The position numbers were made by a program, and so were the translations under genes. Of a DNA stretch of 64,000 nucleotides, positions 24,389 through 36,652 are shown in pieces. The notes beneath the pieces were generated by a model. That model was not told the DNA's origin. It saw only the letters and a list, made by a program, of their open reading frames with translations, and did not search any database. Within the stretch, counting starts at the first letter, position 1; every line of letters starts with the position of its first letter. The stretch is taken from contig JAUKTV010000009.1 of assembly GCA_030549205.1 (NCBI GenBank), forward strand, positions 682,001-746,000, read 5' to 3'. Origin of the DNA: Apiosordaria backusii (taxonomy: Eukaryota; Ascomycota; Sordariomycetes; Sordariales; Lasiosphaeriaceae).

Positions 24389-27300
24389 CTGTTGTTCTGC
24401 AGGAGGAGGTATGTAGGTACCATACTGTGTGGTACAGCATCCCTTCACTCCAGACAAAGAGGGGAGGGGTGGAAACACACCGACTCTTTCCATTGATCAG
24501 CTTTGTCCAACCTGAAAAGAAACCACGAGGGAGAGTTTCGGTTTAGGAGAATTAGATACCTGGTACATCAATAGTATCATCATAGGGAGTACTACTGATC
24601 GGGATCCATCGACTGAACTTTACTGTAAGGTAGGCAAAGTCTCGGGTGAACGTACGTTATCCCATATGCAGGTACTCTCTTCGTGTTAGTGTAGGTATAC
24701 GCAAGCACTCTAAGCAACCTCCGCCTCTTATGCACGATGATGCTGAGCAACCTTCCCCTACACCTACACCTGCAGATACCTATCTACCGTACCTTCCTAG
24801 CGCTGAGTTTTAAAGTGCTTACAGACAGACCGCTACCACTGCACTCCAACGAATACTACTTTTTCTGCAAGGGGAAGGAAGCCCAAGGCGGTGGTGATAC
24901 ACGACACAAGAGAGGGTACACGGGTACGGGCATGCTTCTAGATGTGTTTTGGAAGCAAAACAACTGTACTAGAGTAGACCAGCACGAAAGTGAGTCAAAC
25001 TTTACCGCCTGGCTTCATGTTGCTCGCCTTGCAAGACAGCGGACAACGGACAGCGTGTGGGTAAGGATGAGCTGTCTTTGCCAACTGGGCTAAAATACGT
25101 GACCTTACCGCCAAACCGCTGACACCCAAGGTGAGCGGGAAACGGGTATCGACAGCCCATTTGTCTCTAACATGCCCACCCGAACTTCCTCACCCCTCAC
25201 CGGAAACCCACCGGTGGAGAGAGAAAGGTCGGTATTATTCAGCGAAGACGGCGTCCACCTCTCTCTTTCATCCGCCCCGGGAATGAAGAGAGGGGAAATG
25301 CCGTCCACCCAGTCCCTTGTTCTCGCCTGGTCATTGCTGCCCAAGCAGTGGGGAGAGCAAGTACTCCATGAAGATGAGTCAAAAAGATAGCGGTGACTGA
25401 CGACGACAGCTTCGTTTTCTTATTCCAGCCCTGTCTTTCCCCGAGACTCCTGATTCATGATCCATCTCCCCGAAAAAACTCCTCCGGACCCGAACAAGCA
25501 AAGCCGGGTTCATGACTTGTCGATGACAACAAGAATCCTCGCTTCTCCTTGCCCCTTCTTGTCTGGGCTTGTCTGCCCGGACCAAAAGAGAAAAGAAATG
25601 TCTCTAAATGGTGCCATGAGTGGAATATCCTCATTTCTAACGGCAACCGGTCCCCCCTTTCAAAACGTGGCCAAGTGATCAGTGCCCATCTCAACGGTTT
25701 TGATAGGTTCTCCCCATGTCAAAGTCGTCCTGCACAGAAATTCGCCCCCTTTTTCTCCCCTTTGTTGCTCACATGACATTTCAAGCCTGCGACCTCCATC
25801 CTCGACCACCCTCCAATACGCGTGCTGCAAAAGTGTGAGTGGACTCATGGGTTTGGTATGGTGCGGTGTGGTGGTGCTCATCAATATCAGACAACGTACC
25901 CCCTCCCTCCTTCCCCCCGAGTCAACAACCTACCCGACCAAGCTAAACAACCGAAAGCTCGTGACAAAAAATGCCATCTTCAAGATTTGACTGGCTGTCA
26001 ATTCCAGAGGTTGAAAAACGGTCTAGACTAGCGAGGCAAGTGAAGTGTGGGTTGCAGTCTAGTGTAAGGGAATTTAGACTCCTGGGTCTTGGTGGGTTTA
26101 CGCAGTCCGATTCGTTCGAGAAAATGCCGAGACCAAACTTGAAAAAACAGCGTGATCGAATCAGAGATCGCTGAATGGACTTTTCCTGATTCTGAACGGG
26201 GGTTCAATTGATGTGAGACTTTTTTTTGTTTTTCATTCTGTTGAACGAAAATGCGGATAATCGTTTTCTCACACCACGTGGGAACTTTTTGTCTTTCGTG
26301 AGATAGAACAAGCGAGAATTGCGACATCTGACGAAAATGAATTTGTGATTTCGAAATGAAGGGACTGTTTCTGATGATCGCCGTCATCGCTTTCCCGTGA
26401 GTGTGTTTGTCTGTCTGTGAAAGTGACACCGGAATATTGTCTGCTTTTTTCATCACACCTCGGATCACATCTGAACACCTGACATCTCAGGTCTGGGCAT
26501 GTCGGAAGAGGACAGACACATCGAAACCCTGTTGCTGGCTTTGTCGATAGAGAAGAAAAAGTCTCCGGAGTTAGCTCGCTTGGGGACTTCTCCGCGCACC
26601 TGATGATGCTCGATTTGATCCCTTGTCTTCCCGGATGGTGCCCGTCACGGAAGCTATCGGTGATGCAGCGTGACGACGTGCATTAATTCATCATATTTTC
26701 ATCTCTTTTGTGTGTCTACCCGTTCGGAGGAGACCGTGCTTGCTGACAATTGTGATGGTCTCGTCACCGATGCCGAGAACCCTACTGGGCCAAGGTCAGC
26801 AAGTTCCCCGGGGAGTGTGGACACTTGGATCCCTAAATGGTCCGAGCAGGCGAGCACACCGGGGGCCCTAGACCTGGACTTGATGATCGGAGACCAGGAT
26901 CAGGTGTGATGATGGCACTGAGGGGTTTTGAATCTCTTGGACAGGGTGACAAGTGGAGCTCTGGATCTCTTGAACGTGCCCGGCCTTGCTCCGCTAACGA
27001 GCCGACTGCCCAAAAGGGGAAGAGGTGAGAGGGCACTAGTGACGGTTTTGCCTTGTGAAGTGACAGGTGAGGTGAGGCTATTCAGCGAGGATTTGGTGTG
27101 TACTTCGGACTGGCTGGTGGGCTGTAGAACCAGCCGTTGCACGTGCGGGTGTGCACAGTTTGGTGTAAGTCTTCTGCGCTGTTTATGCCGTCCCGACGAT
27201 ACCCATGAGCTTGATCAGATGAACCATGGTTTTGACGTCTGGCTCGCAGTCACCCAACAGAGGCGCAGACTGGCCCTTCAGCCGGGTTTAGGCGGCGCTC

Positions 27301-27590
27301 AGATCAATGCCATTCAGCTGTGGTTTTTCTTTTCGCGGGCCGTCGGTGCCACTTGCGAATCAACTGAGCCAAGCTTCTAACGCTGCAAGTGAACATGCTC
27401 TGGTTGCACAGGCACTGGAGAAATGGAAAATAAAGCCGGGTCGCATCATGAGGATCTGCTACCACCATACCCTTTTTTGCCTGCAAAGCATTGAACGCCA
27501 CTAGATTAGATAGCCAAAGAAGCAACGAAGATGGCAGGCGGATAGACTCACCCCTTCCCACGCGGTCTTGTGTGTGATGTGACTGTTGAT

Positions 27591-27614
27591 AAGACAAGAC
27601 AAGACAAGACAAGA
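27591..27614 (+). repeat. (AAGAC)4 pentanucleotide microsatellite
   Basis: Four full AAGAC units plus a partial one, inside the gene desert. No coding role is visible. Confidence 0.92.
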
Positions 27615-30600
27615 ATGGAAAGTTCCACATGGGACGGACCGGGTTCGTTGAAGCTATCGCTCAGCCGTTTCACCCGCTCATGATATCCATAGCTAGTCTC
27701 TATCAAGGTGCGGATATCAACTGTGAATAGCCCAGGGCTCCATCCGAGACAAAGAACTTTCGATATTCCACTTTTGGGTGTGGTGGTTGAGCGTCCGAGT
27801 ACCGGGCAAAAGTCGACAGATCGGAGAGAAGCCGTTATGCCGCGTGGATGTGCCACACGGCAGCCGCGGTCAGTCTGGAAAAAAATGATTCGCTGTGGTC
27901 TTCCCCGCATTAAAATTGGAGAAGTGATAAACCCTGGTTCAGATGTCAGTGCAAAGATCAATTATCCCAGATAATGCCGTCTGATGTCGAGTTGGTAGCG
28001 ACCGATGTGCGTCGCGGTCCCTGGGTTGGGTGGGTAGGTGGAAGGCAATGGAGGATCTCCCGTCGGCGCCGTCATCGGCCTTTCTCTCTTTTAGCCGTTA
28101 TGCCGTTGAAGTTGACATTTGACAAGAGTCGGTGCCCATGGCGACGGGGATGACGATGGCAGGTCCTGCCTGAACAGGAGGGTGACTTTGGGTCTCCGTC
28201 TGTGCAACTGAGATCGGGAAGGGCCATCGGAATCTCGGTGGTCTCGGTGAGGATGAAGCCGACATGGGCAAATGATCATGGTCGTCCAAGAAAGACAAAA
28301 TTAGTCCACTTTCCGTCCCGGAACGGCAAGCTGCAGGGCTGACGCAGAGAGAGCATAATTAGTCTCGCGATCATCGCTGGCTAAATGTGATAGTGGGATA
28401 ATATTGATGTGATAAGTGGGTTAAGTCAGACAACTGGGCTAATTAAAAATAGCAAGACATTGTGACTCGGCTGGTGTAAGTGCGGGGTAAGTACATAGCT
28501 CCCAAAATTAGCCCACAATAGTTCGTGGGTAAACTTTTCAAGCTTCCTAAAAGAGAAGGGCGGCGGCTAAATGATTCTTGGTCAGCATCACATTGTCGCT
28601 TGGACACTGGACTACTGGTCACATCGACAACGACCAGTCAGTTGAACATCATGACATTCCGAAGGATGTTGGTGTAGACTTTAGACGCACTGCCATTGAA
28701 CTATGCACAGTCCGATCTGTATAAGAACTCATGAGGATCCAGCCTCGGCGCTTCTCGTTGATTGTTGAGAGGGTTTGGTTTTTCAACACTGACTCTCAAC
28801 AACCAGCCCGGCGGAATCGGAGTCGAAGCCGGAATCACATATTTTTTTTTTTGCTGACTGTCGACTCACACAGCTAGACAGGGCTAAGCCAAGACTTTGC
28901 TCCAGTACCCGTCATCAGAGTTTTCTAGCGAGACTGAAGTAACCTGGACAAATTTGGGCGATATTCCATATTCCTACCCGACTGAGCGAGGCTACCAGCC
29001 GTGCCTCTTTTTACAAAAAGCCAAGGCTGGTATTTGGTGCGCTCAGAACAGGGGTCCCCGTGACCTTGTCCGCCCAGACTTGGCTCTGTCCCGCATAATT
29101 GGCCCAAGCTCTAGTGCTTGGCATCTTAAACCCTGTCGCTGACCCTGGTCGATCTCAATGCCTGAGCCAATCTGGTCTGGTTGCCGCCCCTCGGGCCGCA
29201 TGCAGCTATGCACGAGCCACTTCGCCGTCACACTCACCGACCGCACCTCGTCGAATCAACGATCAAAATCACACTTTTGCAGAGATTGACCAGCTGCAAC
29301 ACCACCCACTCACGAGAAAGTTCTCCCAACCGATTCCACGCTACCTCGCTACCTCGCCTTTCCGACGGCTCTACACACTCAGCCAAGTACCCACGGTAAC
29401 ACCCGACCACGAGCCAATACTTCCGACTCGCTGTGGACTGACTGCCGGCACATGCTCACAATGAGCGTGAACGGTGCGGATACTCGCTGCTGCCCGCACG
29501 AACACTCCAGACTCACAGGTACTCACCAGTCTGAGTGGTCATATAGAAGTCTGTCCTACCACAGCGCTGCAATGGGCCTGAACGGCCCTGACACTGCGGA
29601 TGTCGTCCAGCCTGGACCACAGCAGGCAAAGAACTGCCACGTCAACCAAACCCGGTGCAGTCCACCGACTGGCTGGGTGAGGCGACCAATCCGGGCCCGA
29701 CTGTCACAACGGCCACTTCGATTTGTGAAGCGACTTTCATGAGGGCATTCCAGACCCATGAACAAGACGAACGATGTCGCCTCGTTTGATATTGGGCTCA
29801 ACAAAGGCCACGGGGGGCTCGACAAATCGCTCACTCGGGACAACAAAACCCCTCGCTTCCCCAGCTTTTTTGCGGCCCAGGGCACCATGTCGTTGCGTCG
29901 GGTGATTTTCCGATGGGAGATTAGCAAGCTGAGGAGATCAGAGGCGTCGAGAGGCGTTGAGTGTGGATGAGGCACGAGGGCAACGCCTACCGCGCACAAT
30001 TCCTTTTTGTCATCCACGAGCGACGTCGACGGCGTCATGCTTCCCGTGGTTCCTTTTCTTCAAGACAAGTCTGTGCCTCACTATGGGCGGATACTGTGTA
30101 GCTAGCATCGCATGGCTCGAAGGATGTGTGCATATGCACCATCTCGATGCCCGTGGGTCGCGACAGGTTGCAGGGAAAGCATGGGGGAGGTCGGCAAGAG
30201 GGTGTAGGGCGAACCGGGGGCCCATTGGCCAGCTTTGATTCACCCACCCGGCCTGCAAGCTTTTCGGTCCCGGGCGTCCTTCTGTGTCTTGGAGGCCGAG
30301 TCTGTTCATTGTTCTGACTATGCGATTCTCAGATACGGGATGAACCGTTGCTCTCGAGGAACAATAGCGACATCAAGTGATGCCCTCAGCTGAAGAGTTA
30401 TCTCTGCAAATCTGCGCCATCAACGTTACGTATACAAATCGGCCATTCGCTCCATGTTACGCTCGCCTTGCTTTCGATCAGCAGTCCCTCGGTCTGCCAA
30501 ACCCGCTCCTAGGGCGGCCGGGTTATCTAAAGCGAGTTAGGCATTGTTCTCGTTTTCGAGTTTTTCCCCCATGAGCCCTGCATGTTTCTGCAAGGTGGCT

Positions 30601-31688
30601 GGCCCCCGTACCAATGAACAGAGGGAGAGGAACTGCATGGAGCTGCCTGTTTAATCGCTCGACAGGCTCCCCTGTTCCGCACACGTCGGCCGACGTGGAG
30701 AAGGTGCACACCACTTCCGGACCCCATGTCACCATTGTCACGCTCACAGTGCCTCTCACTCGCTGCAATGGCGGGTGGGGTCCATGTTGGCGTCCCTTTC
30801 CGAAGAAGAGAGACCTGCCGAGTGGTCTTCGTCTAGTCATTGGCACCAATAAGCGCACGCTGTGGCCCCCTGTCTCTCCTAGTCCTCTCTGTCCCCCCTG
30901 TCTTCCCATAGTGCGAGCACCACACACTCACAGCGGAGGGTGACATGTCCCAAAAGAGCCGAAGATGCACACATTCACACGGACTATGTATGTGGGCTAA
31001 TAAAATAAAGTGGGCCAAAAACGGAAAGGAGGTTAATTTTGCCCGCAATGTTCAAAAATAGAACACAGCAAAATTCACCGCAAACTTGTCGAGACAGACA
31101 AGCCAAGATATAAGAATTAGCCCGCTTCGCTCCCCTCCCCCATTTGTTTCTCTTCTCTCGAGCAGGTCCCAAACGAAGTGAAGAAGTCGGAGATCCCAGG
31201 TGTTGTCGTCGTCCAGTCCAGTCCAACCGACTCTTACCTCTCTCTCATTTTTTTTAATTACCCCTTATTCCACGCCGACCAACCAAGAGAGCGGCGTCTC
31301 TACTCGGCATTTCAGCGTCTCATTAGCAACTATTCCCGATACCAGATAACGCAAGCCGGACTTGCTTGGATATCCAGTCGTTCCTTCGAAACAAAACATC
31401 AGCAATACAGTAATCTAATTCTAGCTCTTTGGTCTGGCAACCATCCTCCGCGAGGACTTGCTTCATCAGATTTGCCCCCGGACATCTGGACCTTGAACAC
31501 GAGCGAGGGCCCCCCGGTTCACCTGGTCTCCTCCCGCTTTCCTCGGCCCAGCCCAACACTCACACCCCACCCCCCGGCCCAGCCTTCACACCCCCTGACC
31601 CCCGACCACCTCCGCCCAAGGGTCACCCCCACACCCCTGGTGCTTGTCACTCAACGCAGGTACTTGGACCTACAGAGGGTTTATACAA

Positions 31689-33826
31689 ATGTCAACACTA
31701 CCCCCCAACCACCACGGAGACCTCATGAAATCATCCCAAGTCAACATGGCTACCACCACGACGACAACGACGACAACAACAAAGGCCAAGGCTGCCTCCA
31801 AAGCCGGTGCCAATGCCGCTGCCAACCCCAAGCAAAAAACGCAGATGCATCGCCGCTCAAGGACAGGTACGTCTCATAAGCTCACTTACACAGCTCAGTG
31901 CCGAACTCGGAAGCTAACTCTGGTTACCGTGAAGGATGCTATACTTGCAGATTAAGGAGAAAGAAGTGCGACGAGGGCTCGCCCATGTGCACTGCCTGCA
32001 AGCATCTTGGTCTGGTATGCGAATACAAGCGGCCGATGTGGTGGAGCAACAATGATGCGCGGAGGAAACACAAGGACGATATCAAGATGATCATCAAGCG
32101 CAAGAAGCTTTCGGAGAAGCCAACACACAGCATCCAGACCTCGGTCGGCTCACCACCAGGCCTCTCTCACTCCCTCCCGACCTCGGCTACCTTCTCCGAC
32201 CCCTTCGACCGCACACGATCGCAATCCATTGATTCGCAATTCGCTTTCAACTTCAACAGCCCACAAAGCGACTTCAGCTCCTTCAGCGCGCCACAGATGC
32301 ACCCCGACTTTTTGTTTGCGCCATACTCGCCATATGAGATCGACGTCAAGACGGAGAGGCAAATGTTCATCAATGACATCCCAACCCTCAGGGAGTCAAC
32401 CACAGCCACTTTCAGCACCTATCAGACCCCTCCGCCTCCGGGAACAATTCTCCCACAGTTCCCTCTGGAAGGTGAATGGACGGAGCAGGTGTACTCGGAG
32501 CGGAGGGAGTCTTTGACTGAGGAGACTCTCAATGTAAACTTCTTTGACTTTGCCCAAGGACCATCAGTGTCTTCAAGGCAAGTCGCGATCGAGCTGGACG
32601 AAGGCGATCAGCGCTTGTTTGATCACTTCATCTCTGCCGTCCTTCCCACCATCTTCCCCATCCTCGAGTCGAACCAACACGGATCCATCAGCTCCGACCT
32701 CGTCCTCCCCGCGCTGGAGAACAACAAGGGCTACCTTCACTGCTGCTTGAGCATCGCCGCTCAGCACTACAAGGCCGCCATGGGTCTCGAGGGCGAAGAA
32801 ATTGACGGCGACATCATGCGCCACCGCTACGCGACCATCTCTTCTCTCTGCGAGGCTCTCGCCCGCGACGAGAACCACCAGCAGATTCTTGAGGCCGCCC
32901 TCGGGCTCATCTTCTTCCAATGTGGTGTCGGCCGCTTCGACGACACCCTGCCCGACATTCCCTGGCACCAGCACTTCCAAGCCGCCATCTCCTTGGTGCA
33001 GAAGCTCGACCTCCCGCGCATCGTCTCCGACCCCAACGAGCCTTTGACTCAGGCCCCCTTCAACATGACGCTCACCGCTTGGATTGACATCCTCGGTGCC
33101 ACCATGGTCGGCCGTGCCCCCGCCTTCGCGCACACCTACCGCGAGAAGCACTTGTCTCCCACCAACCCCAGCTTGGGCCTGCGCGAGCTGATGGGCTGCG
33201 AAGACCGCGTCATGTATCTGATCAGCGAGATTGCCTGCCTTGAGGCCCTCAAGAAGGATGGCATGGATGACATCACCCTTTGCCAGCACGTCCACGTCCT
33301 TGGCGACCAGATTGGCTTGACCGAGATGGGCGATGAGTCGGTTCCCGTCTTGCCATTCAACTCCAACGGTACCCTCAGCCCCAAGCAGCTCTCCAAGAAC
33401 ATCACGGCCGCCTTCCGCCTCGCTGCCAGGATCTACCTCTGCAGCCTCGTCCCTGGCTTCAACCCAAGCCAGGCCAGCTGCATCGGCCTTGTCGACAAGC
33501 TCACTTCGGTGTTGGCTACCATCCCCTCTGGCACTGGCGGCTTTGATCGCTCTCTTTCCTGGGTTTACCTCATCGGCGGTTCTGTTTCCGTCCCTGGGTC
33601 TTCCTTCAGGGCATTCTTCGAGGACCGCGTCGCTCAGTTGAGCGACTTGGCCAACTTTGGCAGCTTTGGCAAGGTGACTTGCTTGCTGAGGGAGGTCTGG
33701 CTGCAGAGCGAGGTGATCAGCCGGGCTTCTTCGCCTGGGTCTAATGAGGAGGTGCAACAGCCACCCGCATACATCCACTGGAGGGATGTGATGCAGTTGA
33801 AGGGGTGGGATTACCTTCTTATTTAA
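31689..33826 (+). CDS. pro1: Zn2Cys6 transcription factor PRO1 (ADV-1), sexual development regulator
   Basis: Exons 31689-31866 and 31935-33826 encode 689 residues, the length expected for Sordaria PRO1. The 68-base intron (GTACGT, branch GCTAAC, AAG) splits Gly60 immediately before the zinc cluster. The Zn2Cys6 domain uses Cys61, 64, 71, 78, 81 and 88 (CYTCRLRRKKCDEGSPMC) with spacing 2-6-6-2-6. The family-typical block WWSNNDARRK follows, then a long fungal-specific regulatory region that ends with the characteristic WRDVMQLKGWDYLLI. In Sordaria macrospora and Neurospora crassa (adv-1) this nuclear factor is needed for fruiting-body maturation and controls cell-fusion and wall-integrity genes. 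The N-terminus carries a Thr run (residues 22-31) encoded by mixed ACN codons. The start at 31689 has a good CAAATG context; a longer frame upstream lacks similarity. Confidence 0.97.
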
Positions 33827-34725
33827 ATACTTTTTTTACCTTTCGATTATTCTTTTGATAAGAAGAGACAAATCACCGCGAGGTGTCTTTTTTGGGGAGA
33901 GAGAGGGACGACAACCCTAGATATGGATATCGGGATCATCAGACCACCCTTTTTCGGACTGGGAAAGGGTCGGTTTCATTTCTATTTCATTACTTTTTTT
34001 TTGGATATGGATAATGGGATCAGGATATTGAAATGGGAATTTTGGGTCATAAAGGGATTATTTTGGAAACCCCCTTCTGGAAAGCATGATACCGCGGAGT
34101 TTACAGGACAGGGGATTTATACCATGGGATATTTTTAACATTTTCTATCTTCGATTCAAAGATACAAGGGGTGTCGCGGGAAAGGGGGTCAGGATACATT
34201 GGATTGCGACACCTTGCCCATTCAGATAAGTTGCTCAAACATCAAAGGGGATGATGACAAGAGGATGATGAGAGCAAAAAAACGCTCAAAAATGAAACAA
34301 AAACAATCAAATAAATTTCAAAATTATGAATAACTTCTGTTCTACCTGGCTTTGTGACGTGTGAAGGGTTTTACTGCTGATCTGACCTAAGATATAATTT
34401 AATCTTGGTTCAAAAATCCGTTGAACAAATCCCCTCGACGCAAGTGTGCAAAAAGTGGTCCAAAGGGATATATCCTCTTATGATACTCATCGAACTTGTT
34501 ATTTCTCCCACTTTGTGTCCCAAACGCTCATGGCCATCATAGTCAATAATGTATTATGAGCCATCCTGACAGGCATTTCTGAACTCAACTTGCCCCTCCA
34601 AAGATGAAATCAGCTACTAGAAGACAAACCCTTCCGTTGCATTTTCGTGTAGTGTAGTGAACAGCATCATCTATCTTATCTATCAATCCATCTATCCAAG
34701 ACCTTTTCCTTCACATCAGCTTTCT
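33827..34725. other. Intergenic, tail to tail
   Basis: About 0.9 kb between the 3' ends of pro1 and the nucleoside hydrolase gene. It is AT-rich, with several T and A runs. The frame 33923-34138 has no recognisable content. Confidence 0.5.
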
Positions 34726-36043
34726 TCAAGCACCCGTCACCCCCGCCTCCTCCTTAACAGCCCCCGCCCTCTCATTCGCCTCATCCGCCCTCGTTATACA
34801 CTCCTCCAGCACCCCCCAAAAAACATCCAAATCCAACCCCCTCGGTATCCTCACCCCTTCCTGCCCCCTCGGCAACAACCTCGCGGTAATCTGCCCGGTC
34901 CTCGCACCCCCCCTCTGCGCGTCCTCATACGTCCCCTCAGTAACAACACTGACTTCATATCTCTCCCCCTGTGTTGCAATCCCCGTCCCAACAGCAGGGT
35001 CATGCTCATAGAATGGAATCCTATGCCCCGTCCCATCTTCTAACCCTGACAAAACCGCGGCAACAGCCAACGGGTCATGAAGCGGTGGGCCCTCAGTTAT
35101 ACCAAACACATCACTGTATGTCTTTGCAAAGAACAACAGCAATTCCACGAGCATCTGCCTCAGTTTGGTTTTCCCCTTCCCCTCTTCCATGCCAGGTTGG
35201 AGACCTTCCGGTCCATACAGAATCAGATCCTGGACTTCTTTCGTCGTGAGACAAAGGTGCGTAACATCCAACGGGATCAACGTCGTCTTTTTACTCAAAT
35301 CCTTATGCCCCAGCAAAAAAGCCGCTGCTTCCGGATCCGCCAAAACATTAAACTCTGCGAACTGCGTCCAGTTCCCTATCCTCGGTACCCCGTCCACGCT
35401 GCCCAAAATGGCCGGAGTAAACCCCCCGCCTAGGGCGCCGCCCATGAGGGATAACCCGGCGATGTGGGGGATTAGTTCGGGGTACTTCATGAACAGTGCG
35501 GCGGCGTTGGTGAATGCCCCTGTGGCTACCACCCAGGCTGTTCCTGGGGGGGTAGAGATGAGGGCGGAGTAGGCGGCGTCGATGGCGGGGGTGGTGGTGA
35601 TGGCGGGGATCAAGGGGGAAGGGAGGAGGGTGGTGCCATCCAGACCGGTCTCGCCGTGGATGTCGGTCGGGGGGTGCATGGGGGGTCGGAAGAGGGCTTT
35701 GGAGGCGCCGAGGTAGACGGGGATGGTGGTGGATTGGGAGATGGCGGTTAGGATGGAGGTGGCGTTGTGGGTTGTTTTTCTGGGGGGGGGGGGGGGGGAA
35801 CAAGAGTTAGTGGTATAAAGGGGGTGGAAAAGGGGGAAGGGGAAAGTACTCGAGGGAGGCATTGCCAAAGACTGTTGAGACGCCTAGGATGCGGATGGCG
35901 GGGTGGTAGGCTGCGAGGAGGATGGCGAAGGTGTCCTGGAGATTGTGTTAGATCTCAATCGTGTGAGATGTGAGCATGAGATGAAGACCTACATCGTGTC
36001 CTGGGTCACAGTCCAGCCAGACGGGAATCCGAGTGTCGCTCAT
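34726..36043 (-). CDS. Inosine/uridine-preferring nucleoside hydrolase
   Basis: Three exons (36043-35993, 35935-35850, 35779-34726) encode 396 residues. The enzyme hydrolyses the N-glycosidic bond of ribonucleosides for purine/pyrimidine salvage and is related to yeast Urh1. The N-terminus carries the diagnostic calcium-binding aspartate cluster DCDPGHDD (Asp11, 13, 17, 18), assembled only after removing the 57-base intron between Asp17 and Asp18. FGNASLEKTTHNA matches the second conserved block. LMGGALGGG, EFNVLADPEAA and LHDPLAVAAVL (conserved His-Asp) follow. Intron 2 (35849-35780) ends in a 17-base C tract directly before the AG. No signal peptide is seen, so it is probably cytosolic. Coding-strand wobble is C-rich in the first half and G-rich near the end. 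Confidence 0.93.
35782..35798 (+). repeat. G17 homopolymer forming the intron polypyrimidine tract
   Basis: Seventeen G on the + strand read as C17 immediately before the AG acceptor of intron 2 of the nucleoside hydrolase gene. No other intron in this window has such a tract. Confidence 0.95.
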
Positions 36044-36652
36044 GGTGAAGGTGGGATATTGAGGTAAATCTAATTACCCCTCACTTGATGTTATCGATGA
36101 GTGAGATAATAAGTAAGAAAAGCTGCAATGAGTTGCAAAATCAACAGACAAATGAGTCGCAGATCAATGAGAAGCTCTATTCAAAAGCACGTAAAAGCAA
36201 GTGTGATGAGTAAGAGCGGTTCTTCATAGGTGGTCTTTAATACGGGTCAGCTGAGGCAGTGTTAACAGTCAAAGGGTCCACCAGCTCAACGGCGTCGAGC
36301 TTGGATGGGCTTGGTTGGATTGCCCAATTAGGAAGCTGCATCAACAATCAGGTTTCCATACAATCTTCGGGAACAGGGACCAGTGCTGTTACAGATGGAT
36401 TTCTATGTGTTTTACGTTTGAAGGACATCATCGTCTCTACTGATAGCATCTACCCCGCAAGTGGAGAGGAAGAGGCACTTGTCCAACCCAAGTACATACA
36501 ATTCAGATTTTAGTCTGTCAGTCCAGTCCTACACCCTGCTCAAGATATAATACAGATTCCAGCACCAAACACCCAAAACGCCAGGACAGAGCCGCCATAA
36601 TTCTCAAAACCAAAGCCCCCCCGGTCAAATATCTCATCCATTCCACACACAT
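36044..36652. promoter_or_regulatory. Nucleoside hydrolase promoter and kinase 3' flank
   Basis: About 0.6 kb between two genes of the same strand. The left part should hold the hydrolase promoter, and the right part the kinase polyadenylation region. The frame 36259-36513 is not supported. Confidence 0.45.

Larger units (their letters stand above)
21345..31688. promoter_or_regulatory. About 10.3 kb gene desert upstream of pro1
   Basis: No gene can be supported on either strand over 10.3 kb. The open frames present (for example 22634-23239, 26928-27380, 29099-29464) are under about 200 codons and lack family resemblance, splice logic or codon bias like the neighbouring genes. The left few hundred bases should be the SAM-PH promoter. 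The right end (about 31500-31688) is a C/T-rich leader typical of fungal 5' untranslated regions. Between them lie a cluster of TAGGTACCTA-type palindromes (24.4-24.9 kb), an AAGAC microsatellite, repeated GTGGGYTAAT motifs (28.3-28.5 and 31.0-31.1 kb) and a T-run near 28842. It may be a large control region for pro1 or host noncoding transcripts. Confidence 0.55.

Noticed and set aside
32573..33778. 401-residue open frame on the minus strand opposite pro1
   Set aside because: It is the shadow of the strongly codon-biased pro1 gene on the + strand.
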